DNA of 64,000 nucleotides from Nocardiopsis terrae (GTDB taxonomy: Bacteria; Actinomycetota; Actinomycetes; Streptosporangiales; Streptosporangiaceae), in contig NZ_BMXJ01000007.1 in NCBI RefSeq assembly GCF_014651695.1, forward strand, positions 140,509-204,508, written 5' to 3'. The notes under the pieces were generated by a model that was not told the DNA's origin, made no database searches, and was given only the letters and a program-made list of their open reading frames with translations. The stretch's first letter is position 1, and every line of letters begins with the position of its first letter. Of this stretch, positions 17,541 through 25,785 are shown in pieces. The position numbers and the translations under genes are program-made.

Positions 17541-18239
17541 ATGCGCCTCGCCACCCATACCAGCGGAGACGGAGACCGCACCGCCCTCCTCGTGCACGGC
17601 GGGTCGGCCCTGCACCGCACCTGGCACGCCGTGGAGGACGAACTCGTCCGCCGCGGCTACCGGGTCGTCGGCGTGGACCTGCGCGGGCACGGAGACAGCC
17701 CGCGCGGCGAGTACTCGACGGAGGCGCTCCGCCAGGACCTCGTCGACACGCTGCCCGCCGGAGCCGACCTGGTCATGGGCCACTCCATCGGCTGCGTGGC
17801 CGTGTCCCTGGCGCTGGAGCACCTGCGCCCGGCCCGGGCCGTCTACGTGGACCCGGCCTTTCGCGTCCCACCCCTGCCCGACGGGACCGGGGAACGCATG
17901 CGCCGGGTGTACGCCACCGCCGACGCCGCCCGGGTACGCGAACTCCACCCGTTGTGGAGCGACGAGGACGTACGGATCGAGTTGGCGGGTTTCGCCGCCG
18001 CCGACCCGGACTTCCACACCTGGGTCGCCGAACACGTCGCCGGGACGGACAACTTCCCCAAGACCGCCGAGGTGCCCTCGCTCGCGGTGATCGCGGGGGT
18101 GGGCTCGCCGGTCGGGCCCGAGGGCGCCCGCGCCCTGGCCGACCGCGGCTTCACCGTCCGCACGGTGGAGGGGGCCGGGCACTGCATCCACCGTGACGAC
18201 CTCCCGGGGCTGCTCACCGCTCTGGACGGCTGGATCTGA
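17541..18239 (+). CDS. Alpha/beta hydrolase
   Basis: 232-aa hydrolase of the alpha/beta fold. It has an oxyanion-hole LLVHGGSALHRTW segment, VGVDLRGHGDSPRG, nucleophile elbow MGHSIGC (Ser in G-H-S-x-G), and catalytic His in VEGAGHCIHRDDLPGLL near the C terminus; the acid is probably the Asp/Glu before AGVGSP. The length is short but complete for the family. ATG 17541 follows GGAGAAAGG. The substrate is unknown; esterase, lactonase or dehalogenase-like activities are all possible. It faces the FkbM gene convergently. Confidence 0.88.
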   Translation: MRLATHTSGDGDRTALLVHGGSALHRTWHAVEDELVRRGYRVVGVDLRGHGDSPRGEYSTEALRQDLVDTLPAGADLVMGHSIGCVAVSLALEHLRPARAVYVDPAFRVPPLPDGTGERMRRVYATADAARVRELHPLWSDEDVRIELAGFAAADPDFHTWVAEHVAGTDNFPKTAEVPSLAVIAGVGSPVGPEGARALADRGFTVRTVEGAGHCIHRDDLPGLLTALDGWI

Positions 18240-18288
18240 GCCGGTCCCGGACACGAGCGGGCCGGGCGGGCACGCCGAACTCCGTGTG

Positions 18289-19254
18289 TCAGGCGGGTCC
18301 GCTCCGACACTTCTTCAGGGCCTCACGCCACACGGTGACCGAATCCCAGAACCCGCTCGACGGTTCCTCCGGCGCGAGCATCCACATCCGCTCCCAGGCG
18401 GGGGAGGCCCTGCCGGAGATCTCGGTGCGGGCCTCGTAGGGCGGGGCGCCGCTGATCGGGAACCACCGGTACTCCAGCGGGTCGAGGAGGGCCATCAGGC
18501 GTTCCTCCACCCCCCGGTCGGGACGCACCTTGGTCATCACCCAGGGGCGGTAGCGCCGCAGGACCTCCAGACCCCCGGCGACCACGTCCGGTTCGGTTCC
18601 GGCGGTGTCGATCTTCACCACGGTCGGGTAGGTGGCGGCGGTCTCGTTCCAGCGCGACAGGGTGGCCGTGCGCACGGTGATGTGCGCGAACCCCAGCCGG
18701 GCGGTGCGTACGAGCCGGTTGCACATGTCGTTGTGCAGGGCCCGGCGCAGGTGTCCGGTGCCGTTGTGGTTGCTCAGGGCCAGGTCCACGACGCTGAAGC
18801 CCAGGTCGGCGGAGGCTGAGACGGACCGTGCGGCGGAGGCCAGCTCCGGGGTGGGCTCGAAGGCGAAGACGGGGCAGCGGGAGCGCGCGGCCGCCAGCAT
18901 CGAGTACACCCCCACGCCCGCACCGATGTCCAGGACCGCGCCGGGACGGGTGTGGTCGAGGATCGCCATGAAGCTGGCGAGGCTGCCGGGTTCGTGTCTG
19001 GACAGGCCCGAGGCGGCCAGCCGCCGGGGAACCGTCAGGTCTCCGGGCAGTTGGAGGGTGAGTGTGTCCGGGCCGACCCTGCGCCGGTCGTCCGCGGGGC
19101 GGGGCAGGTCCAGGCAGAAGCGGCGGTTCCACGGCGGGACCCTGGACGGGTCCAGGCCGCCGAACCGTCTGGGCAGGTGGACGCGGATCTGCCGGGTGGC
19201 GAAGCGCACGATCGGGTATCGGTGCACGAACGCGCGCAGCTGGTCTTGGACCAC
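18289..19254 (-). CDS. FkbM family SAM-dependent methyltransferase
   Basis: 321 aa. An N-terminal basic region of about 80 residues precedes the methyltransferase fold: SAM-binding VLDIGAGVGVYSMLAA, acidic loop FAFEPTPEL, then the FkbM signature TLSRW...VVKIDTAGTEPDVVAGG, which separates this family from other class I methyltransferases. FkbM proteins O-methylate sugars or macrolides; the substrate here is not evident and no biosynthetic cluster surrounds it. GTG 19254 is preceded by GGGGGGAAG. Transcribed away from ychF. Confidence 0.88.
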   Translation of the reverse strand: MVQDQLRAFVHRYPIVRFATRQIRVHLPRRFGGLDPSRVPPWNRRFCLDLPRPADDRRRVGPDTLTLQLPGDLTVPRRLAASGLSRHEPGSLASFMAILDHTRPGAVLDIGAGVGVYSMLAAARSRCPVFAFEPTPELASAARSVSASADLGFSVVDLALSNHNGTGHLRRALHNDMCNRLVRTARLGFAHITVRTATLSRWNETAATYPTVVKIDTAGTEPDVVAGGLEVLRRYRPWVMTKVRPDRGVEERLMALLDPLEYRWFPISGAPPYEARTEISGRASPAWERMWMLAPEEPSSGFWDSVTVWREALKKCRSGPA

Positions 19255-19523
19255 AGTGTCTTCCCCCCAAAGGAACGGTGCCGTGGTGGCTGCTGCCGGG
19301 GCGGCGAACGCTCCGTCGCTCCTCGGGCGCGCTCCTGTGGCCCGGAGGTGTGTGCCCGGTTCCCGCCCCTGGAGCCCGGCCGCACACCGAACCTACTCTG
19401 GGTAGTGTCATGAGTGCACTGTGTTTCGGTGATTGGGTTTGGGCGGTTGGGTTTCGCCGACTGGGTTCTCGTGCCCGCGTCTGCCCTCCGACGGGGACGG
19501 ACCGGCCGCCCCCTCGGTCCGCA

Positions 19524-19529
19524 TAGACT
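19524..19529 (+). promoter_or_regulatory. -10-like hexamer, probable leaderless promoter of ychF
   Basis: TAGACT with 8 nt to the GTG start at 19538 and no Shine-Dalgarno between. Confidence 0.55.
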
Positions 19530-19537
19530 CTGACCTT

Positions 19538-20623
19538 GTGAGTCTGTCTATCGGGATCGTCGGCCTGCCCAACGTTGGCAAGTCCACCCTCTTCAACGCG
19601 CTGACCAAGAACGACGCTCTGGCCGCGAACTACCCGTTCGCGACCATCGAGCCCAATGTCGGAGTCGTGGGCGTGCCCGATGCCCGGCTCGCGAAGCTGG
19701 CCGAGATCTTCGGCTCGGCGAAGATCCTGCCGGCGACGGTGGACTTCGTCGACATCGCGGGCATCGTGCGCGGCGCCTCCACCGGTGAGGGCCTGGGCAA
19801 CAAGTTCCTCGCCAACATCCGCGAGAGCGACGCCATCTGCCAGGTCATCCGGGCCTTCGAGGACGCCGACGTCACACACGTCGACGGCGACGTCGAGCCC
19901 TCCCGCGACATCGAGACCATCAACACCGAGCTGATCCTCGCCGACCTCCAGACCCTGGAGAAGGCCGTTCCGCGCCTGGAGAAGGACGCCAAGCGCAACG
20001 CCAAGGACAAGAACGCCCAGGAGCTTCTCAAGGCGGCCAGGAGCGCCCAGGAGGTCCTCGACGAGGGCGTGTCGCTCTCGCAGGCCAAGGACATCGACCT
20101 GGACCGGCTGCGTGAGCTGAGCCTGCTCACCGTCAAGCCGTTCATCTACGTGTTCAACCTCGACAGCGACGAGCTCGCCGACGAGGCCCTGCGCACCAAG
20201 CTCCAGGAGCTGGTCTCCCCGGCCGAGGCGATCTTCCTCGACGCCAAGATCGAGGCGGAGCTGGCCGAGCTGGAGGAGGACGAGGCCCAGGAGCTGCTGG
20301 AGTCCCTCGGCCAGACCGAGTCCGGCCTGGCCCAGCTGGCCCGGGTCGGCTTCTCCACCCTGGGCCTGCAGACCTACCTGACCGCCGGGCCCAAGGAGGC
20401 CCGTGCCTGGACGATCAAGCAGGGCGACACGGCCCCCGAGGCGGCCGGCGTCATCCACACCGACTTCCAGCGCGGCTTCATCAAGGCCGAGGTGGTCTCC
20501 TACGACGACCTGGTCGAGGCCGGGGACATGCAGTCCGCCCGCTCCGCGGGCAAGGTCCGAATCGAGGGCAAGGACTACGTGATGGCCGACGGCGACGTGG
20601 TGGAGTTCCGCTTCAACGTCTGA
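19538..20623 (+). CDS. ychF: Redox-regulated ATPase/GTPase YchF (Obg family)
   Basis: 361-aa ribosome-associated P-loop protein of the TRAFAC Obg subfamily that prefers ATP. G1 [17 protein letters not shown] at the N terminus, the YchF-specific [19 protein letters not shown]3 [20 protein letters not shown], a central coiled-coil, and the C-terminal TGS domain ([37 protein letters not shown]) are all intact. GTG 19538 is fixed by the conserved start [14 protein letters not shown]. The 42-bp hairpin repeat begins 7 nt after the stop and serves as terminator. Confidence 0.97.
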   Translation: MSLSIGIVGLPNVGKSTLFNALTKNDALAANYPFATIEPNVGVVGVPDARLAKLAEIFGSAKILPATVDFVDIAGIVRGASTGEGLGNKFLANIRESDAICQVIRAFEDADVTHVDGDVEPSRDIETINTELILADLQTLEKAVPRLEKDAKRNAKDKNAQELLKAARSAQEVLDEGVSLSQAKDIDLDRLRELSLLTVKPFIYVFNLDSDELADEALRTKLQELVSPAEAIFLDAKIEAELAELEEDEAQELLESLGQTESGLAQLARVGFSTLGLQTYLTAGPKEARAWTIKQGDTAPEAAGVIHTDFQRGFIKAEVVSYDDLVEAGDMQSARSAGKVRIEGKDYVMADGDVVEFRFNV

Positions 20624-20629
20624 CCCGAA

Positions 20630-20671
20630 CGTTCACGAGGGGCGGCCCGACCGGTTCGGGCCGCCCCTCGC
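20630..20671. repeat. 42-bp terminator repeat, copy 1 (3' of ychF)
   Basis: Identical at all 42 positions to 22425-22466 and in the same orientation. It begins CGTTCA and then forms a perfect 15-bp stem (20635-20649 with 20655-20669) over a CCGGT loop. It lies 7 nt after the ychF stop and would act as its terminator. The flanking bases differ between copies. Confidence 0.93.
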
Positions 20672-20698
20672 GCGCCGTAACGATCGCGCCCGGAGACC

Positions 20699-21244
20699 TC
20701 AGCGGTCCGCGTGAACGGCACGTGTCGCGGGGTCCCGCCGGGCGGTCCACGGTGTGGAGGCGCTCGGTGCGAGCGTCGAGGTGACGTGTGCTTTGTGCAG
20801 TCCGAGCGCCTTCTGGTAATGCCGGAGCTTGGTCAGGATTGGTGGAAGCACCGGTTTGATCTGCCTCTGCCGCCGTCCCCCGTCCTTCACGTCGATGTGT
20901 AGCGCGAGATGGATCCGTGTGCTCGATGCGCACCTGATCGCAAACTCCTTGGCCCTGCTGTCCGCGTTCGTTCGGGCGAGGGAGTAGAGCAACGCCATCG
21001 TTCCGGCCGCTTTCAGAGCCACCGTTCTGGCGAGGTCCGGCGGCTGCTCCGCATTTGCGTAGGTGTAGTCCTTCACCTCGATGATCCACAGTTCATCGCT
21101 GTTGAGGGCTATGACGTCGCAGCCTTTGAGGCTCAGCGCTCCTGCCGCCTTGCGAAACTGCGGCCACTCGTCGAACATGTCGACCTGCCAGCCGTCCGGG
21201 AACGTGAAGTAGGTCCCGTCCACGCATATTTCACGGGTGGGCAT
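20699..21244 (-). CDS. PD-(D/E)XK nuclease-like protein, partner of the adjacent ATPase
   Basis: 181-aa protein without a close match that I recognise. Residues 40-60 read KGCDVIALNSDELWIIEVKD, which fits the PD-(D/E)XK core: D43 after a strand, then a second strand ending in E56-V-K58. Helical residues 67-100 (DLARTVALKAAGTMALLYSL) follow as expected for the alpha-helix after the core. The C terminus is basic. ATG 21244 lies 6 nt after the stop of the ATPase, with that stop region (GGTGA) as the only Shine-Dalgarno. A nuclease paired with an OLD/SMC-like ATPase is a common plan in phage-defence systems; that role is inference. Confidence 0.65.
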   Translation of the reverse strand: MPTREICVDGTYFTFPDGWQVDMFDEWPQFRKAAGALSLKGCDVIALNSDELWIIEVKDYTYANAEQPPDLARTVALKAAGTMALLYSLARTNADSRAKEFAIRCASSTRIHLALHIDVKDGGRRQRQIKPVLPPILTKLRHYQKALGLHKAHVTSTLAPSASTPWTARRDPATRAVHADR

Positions 21245-21250
21245 GTCGGG

Positions 21251-22300
<1,050 letters not shown>

Positions 22301-22306
22301 GAGGTC

Positions 22307-22312
22307 AGTCTA
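22307..22312 (-). promoter_or_regulatory. -10-like hexamer of the ATPase-nuclease operon
   Basis: TAGACT on the minus strand, 6 nt from ATG 22300, again implying a leaderless message. Confidence 0.5.
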
Positions 22313-22424
22313 ATGGGATGACCTGAAATGTTGCCGGGGCGAGCCAGGGGGGACGAGCCCGGTGAAGCCCTGCGGTCACCGCACCAGGGTCTGGAATTGA
22401 GAGGGGGTGACGTATGCCCCAAAC

Positions 22425-22466
22425 CGTTCACGAGGGGCGGCCCGACCGGTTCGGGCCGCCCCTCGC
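22425..22466. repeat. 42-bp terminator repeat, copy 2 (3' of membrane protein gene)
   Basis: Exact copy of 20630-20671, same orientation, with the 15-bp perfect stem at 22430-22444 and 22450-22464. It lies 16 nt after the stop of the minus-strand gene at 22483, for which it would be the terminator. Confidence 0.93.
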
Positions 22467-22482
22467 AGTGTCCCGTCCGGGG

Positions 22483-23184
22483 TCATCGGCCGCGCCCCCT
22501 GCGGTGGCCGTCCGCCTCCACGGCGTCCGGCCTGCCCTGCCTGAGACCGGACTTCAGCGCCCGGCGGTAGCCGACGACCGACCCGACCAGGCAGACCACG
22601 CCCAGCACGGTGGTCGGTGCCTGCCCGACCGCCCAGCCGACGCTGGTCGCCGCGATGCCGACTGACAGGAGAACCCCCACCCACCACCAGCGCGGCCCGC
22701 CCAGCGCGATGCCTCCGTAGACGGCCGAGCCGACGAGGGTGGCGGTGAACAGGAGTACCCCCGCGCCGCCGATGCCGACCACGGTGGGGATCACCCACCC
22801 CGGCGGAGGTTCGGTATCGCCGTACATGACCACGGGGATTCCGGCGCCGAAGAGGAGCAGCACGCTCAGGATGATCGCGGTGGTACCGGCGAGGGTGAGC
22901 TTCGCCGTGGTGCTCAGGGGTTCGGTGTACCGGTCCAGCGTCGCCGACCACGAGCCCCACATGACCCAGCCCACGCAGGCAAGTACGGTGCCCAGGCCGA
23001 GCGGCACCAGGAACACCGGGCTTTCGAGTTCGCCGGTGACCAGGTTGGTCACGATGCCGATCGGGATGCTCAGCAGCAACAGCCCCAGCCCCGCCAGAGC
23101 GCCGTACCCGAACACCCGCTCCATCCGCCGGGCCGGGTGCGCCCTGCCCACCTTGCGCCGGACGGATCCGTTCCTACCGCTCAC
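22483..23184 (-). CDS. Multi-pass membrane protein, unknown function
   Basis: 233 aa with six predicted transmembrane segments (for example FGYGALAGLGLLLLSIPIGI, VPLGLGTVLACVGWVMWGSW, AKLTLAGTTAIILSVLLLFG and VVGIGGAGVLLFTATLVGSA) and short polar ends. The C-terminal 30 residues are basic. GTG 23184 (VSGRNGSVRRKVG) is the likely start, with GGAAGG rather far upstream. I do not recognise a family. It would have been the convergent neighbour of ychF before insertion of the flanked cassette. Confidence 0.75.
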   Translation of the reverse strand: MSGRNGSVRRKVGRAHPARRMERVFGYGALAGLGLLLLSIPIGIVTNLVTGELESPVFLVPLGLGTVLACVGWVMWGSWSATLDRYTEPLSTTAKLTLAGTTAIILSVLLLFGAGIPVVMYGDTEPPPGWVIPTVVGIGGAGVLLFTATLVGSAVYGGIALGGPRWWWVGVLLSVGIAATSVGWAVGQAPTTVLGVVCLVGSVVGYRRALKSGLRQGRPDAVEADGHRRGRGR

Positions 23185-23408
23185 GGTCTCGTCACCGGCC
23201 TTCCTGCGCCCTGCTCCGTGTTTCCGGCACCGCCGGGGAGGACGGTGCGGCACGGGGCGGAGCGGTGCTCGGAGCCCACCGTCCCGTGGTGGTCCACGGC
23301 GGCGTCGCGCACGCGCGGAGTGAGCAGGGGGAGTCGTTGTGCCATGCCGGGAACCCTACGCCGCGGCACCGTCGTGCCCGCAGCCCGGTCCCGCTGCTGA
23401 ACCGCCGG

Positions 23409-23989
23409 TCAGGCCCGGCGTCGGGGCAGGAACCCGGCCAGGTCCAGGTCCAGGTCGAAGGGCAGGGGCCGTTGGAGCGCGCCCCGGAAGATACCCGCCG
23501 CGGCGTAGGCGCCCGTGGGACCGTCGAGTTCGTGGACGTGGGCGACCGGGACCCCGTTCTCCTCCTCGACGCACCAGTAGTGGGGGATCCCGGCCTCCGC
23601 GTACTTGCGGAGCTTGACCGTCCGGTCCCGGTGGGCGGACTCGGGTGAGACGACCTCGACGACCAGCAGGACGTCCTCGGGGGCGTACCACGTGCGATCG
23701 GGGTCGTAGGGGGCGCTGGTGGCCAGGAGGTCGGGTTCGGGCCGGTTGCGTGCGTCGAGCCGGACCGTCATCTCCCGTTCGGTCCCGACGCCCCGGAAAG
23801 CCCGGTCCGTCAGTGCGGTGGTCAGTCCGGTGACCAGGCGGCCGTGCCGGGAGCGCTGGGGGGACGTCACGAAGACGAGTGCTCCGTCGATGAGCTCGGT
23901 GTGCCGGGGGCCTCCGGGAGGTGGTCCAGGTCCTCCGCGAACCAGCCTTCCTCCCGGGGCGGACGCATCCGTTCGGGCAGCGCGGTCAT
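23409..23989 (-). pseudogene. Uma2 family (DUF820) endonuclease-like gene, frameshifted
   Basis: The true N terminus is ATG 23989 (MTALPERMRPPREEGWFAED, LDHLPEAP), and the body continues in another frame from RHTELIDGALVFVTSPQRSR. One extra G in the G5 run at 23906-23910 would join them, and 581+1 nt then gives exactly 194 codons. The body has the Uma2 nuclease features: EPDLLATSAPYDPDRTWYAP, VVEVVSPESAHRDRTVKLRK and YAEAGIPHYWCVEEE (PD-(D/E)XK fold, D in the first motif, E-V-V-S-P next). Uma2 genes are multicopy in actinomycetes and their role is unclear. Either a real frameshift or a homopolymer sequencing error. Confidence 0.82.
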
Positions 23990-24394
23990 GTCCCCACGTT
24001 AGCGGTTCGGCCGTCGGCCGACCGCGGTGGCGGATACTTCCGGGGAGATCCCGGTTACAACCGGTCAACGGTTTCCTGTCCTCCGGGGACAGATCTTGCT
24101 CTCCGGCCAGTGACCAATCCCTTTACGGTCTGGCCAGAAATACGCTGACGTGCACAACCATAGGGTGAGTTCAGTGGTGCATTGCCGTATTCTGCGCTTT
24201 TTGCGAAGTTCCGCCCTGCGGGACAATGGGCACCCGACAGGGAAACGCGGACTCGCCCTGGCGGCTCCCAACCCGCACAATGCCTCACTATAGGGATGGG
24301 GTAGACAAGGGCATGGCGGAAGCGTCGGCGACGGCGCGATGATGTTCGGGCGTCGGCGTGCCAGCCGGCGCGTCACTGTGTGGAGGAGGCGGGG
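23990..24394. other. Upstream region of the tcpC unit
   Basis: 405 bp without a convincing gene and clearly richer in A and T than its surroundings (especially 24090-24220). It ends with the conserved motif at 24286-24310. It presumably carries the promoter and control sites of the first transfer-like operon. Confidence 0.5.
24286..24310 (+). promoter_or_regulatory. Shared promoter-region motif, copy A (tcpC unit)
   Basis: CACTATAGGGATGGGGTA followed by GACAAGG, 85 bp before the tcpC start. Near-identical to CACCATAGAGGATGGGGTA at 41852 and related to CACTATGGGTGATG at 32387, each upstream of another transfer-like unit. TATAGG may be the -10 element. Confidence 0.55.
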
Positions 24395-25360
24395 ATGGCC
24401 AAGACGTCGCGGCGCGACACCGCGGTGCGTGACCGGGCGGACGACACCGACCGCGAGCTCGACGCTCCGCCTCCCCGCAGGCCGCGCGCCGGCGCGGGCG
24501 GGCGCTGGTGGGTCGGTGTGGGGCGCGTCCTGCTGTGGGCGTTCGTCATCGTCGTCATCTTCAACGGCATCTGGTTCCCCATCCGCAACGGTTTCTCCCT
24601 CCCCACCTCGGCGGCCGAACCCGAGACCGCCGAAACGGTCGACTTCCCCGAGACCGCCGCGGCCGCCTTCGCGCTGCGCTTCGCCGAGACCTACCTCGAC
24701 ACCTCCGACCCCGAAGCCCGGCAGGCCGCCCTGGCCGCCTTCGTCCCCGAGGGCGAGGCGGGCGGGCTCAACGTCCCCGCGGACAGCCTCACCGGGGACA
24801 GCCTGACCGTGGTCGCCGTCGACGTCAGCGACGAGTACAACGCCCTCGTGGTCGTCCGCGCCGACGTCAACGGCGAAACCATGAGCCTCCAGGTGCCGGT
24901 CTACAGCGACGGCGACTCCCTGGTCCTCTCCGGCCGCCCCGCCCTGCTCGCCGAGCCCGGTCTGGCCGAGCTGCCCGCGGGCTCCTCGTTCGAGGAGGAC
25001 CCGCAGGTCGCCGACCAGCTCTGGGAGGTGCTCCCCGGCTTCTTCGAGGCCTACGCGCAGGAGCCCGGTCACCTCGACCGCTACGTGGAACCGGGTGCCG
25101 CGATCGCCCCGCTTCCGGCGAACAGTCTGGAATTTCACGAACTGTCCGATCTGACGGTGCCATCCCAGTCCTCGACCGGGGATGATGACGTACGACAGGT
25201 GGCGACCACCGTGGTCTGGTCCCTGCCCTCCGCCGACTCCGGCGACAGCGCGGACGAGACCGGGCAGGTGGTGCAGAACTACCTGGTCACGATCGTCGAC
25301 TCCGGCAACGAGTGGTACGTGCGTGACATCCAGGGCGCCCCGCACTCGTTCGGCGAGTGA
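24395..25360 (+). CDS. TcpC family conjugal transfer (VirB8-like) protein
   Basis: 321 aa, bitopic. Residues 1-40 are cytoplasmic and Arg-rich, one transmembrane helix follows (VGVGRVLLWAFVIVVIFNGI), and the remaining 255 residues are outside. They form two tandem NTF2-like domains as in TcpC of pCW3 and Orf13 of Tn916: FALRFAETYLDTSDPEARQA opens the first, and WEVLPGFFEAYAQEPGHLDR opens the second. TcpC is the scaffold that gathers the mating-channel proteins in Gram-positive T4SS. ATG 24395 has GGAGGAGGCGGGG upstream; GTG 24380 is possible. First gene of a unit continuing into a TcpD-like and a TcpE-MinD protein. Confidence 0.85.
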   Translation: MAKTSRRDTAVRDRADDTDRELDAPPPRRPRAGAGGRWWVGVGRVLLWAFVIVVIFNGIWFPIRNGFSLPTSAAEPETAETVDFPETAAAAFALRFAETYLDTSDPEARQAALAAFVPEGEAGGLNVPADSLTGDSLTVVAVDVSDEYNALVVVRADVNGETMSLQVPVYSDGDSLVLSGRPALLAEPGLAELPAGSSFEEDPQVADQLWEVLPGFFEAYAQEPGHLDRYVEPGAAIAPLPANSLEFHELSDLTVPSQSSTGDDDVRQVATTVVWSLPSADSGDSADETGQVVQNYLVTIVDSGNEWYVRDIQGAPHSFGE

Positions 25361-25403
25361 CCGGACGGTGACGGGGCCCGTAGGCAAGGAGACGAGAGAA
25401 ACC

Positions 25404-25442
25404 ATGTGCACACCAGCACCGACAGCGGAGGAAGGCGCCTGA
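25404..25442 (+). CDS. 12-codon ORF (MCTPAPTAEEGA), possible leader peptide
   Basis: ATG 25404 is preceded by AAGGAG with 10-nt spacing, the best Shine-Dalgarno in this operon. The stop TGA (25440-25442) is 1 nt from the ATG of the next gene, whose own Shine-Dalgarno (GGAGGAAGG) lies inside this ORF. This could be a coupling or leader ORF; it may also be coincidental. No known family. Confidence 0.4.
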   Translation: MCTPAPTAEEGA

Positions 25443-25443
25443 C

Positions 25444-25767
25444 ATGCTCCCCCTGTTGTCCGCCGCGGCCGACACCATGACGGCCCTCGGCAGCGCCGAC
25501 CCGACCTCCCTCGCGAACGGGACCACCCCCGCGGAGAACGCCCCCGACACCGGTGGACTCGCGGACTTCCTACGCGGCTTCTTCGGACCGCTCTTCCTCG
25601 TCATCGTGTCCATCGTGGCGATCTTCTTCCTGTTCACCAGGGAGATCACCCGCTTCATGCAGTTCATCATCCTGGCGATCTTCATCGGGATCGTCTTCTA
25701 CGTCCCCGGCATCATCGAGGTCATCGCCGTGGCGCTCGCCCGAGCGATGGGCGTATCGACGGAATAG
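25444..25767 (+). CDS. Small two-helix membrane protein (TcpD-like position)
   Basis: 107 aa. An Ala/Thr/Asn-rich N terminus of about 40 residues is followed by two hydrophobic helices (FFGPLFLVIVSIVAIFFLFT and FMQFIILAIFIGIVFYVPGI) split by a short basic loop (REITR). Size, topology and position just before tcpE match TcpD of pCW3 and the small membrane subunits of Tn916-like systems, though sequence identity cannot be judged by eye. The N terminus could be extracellular, and a VirB2-type pilin-like role is another option. Sits 18 nt before the fusion gene. Confidence 0.65.
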   Translation: MLPLLSAAADTMTALGSADPTSLANGTTPAENAPDTGGLADFLRGFFGPLFLVIVSIVAIFFLFTREITRFMQFIILAIFIGIVFYVPGIIEVIAVALARAMGVSTE

Positions 25768-25785
25768 GCGAGGGAGGCCGGAAAC

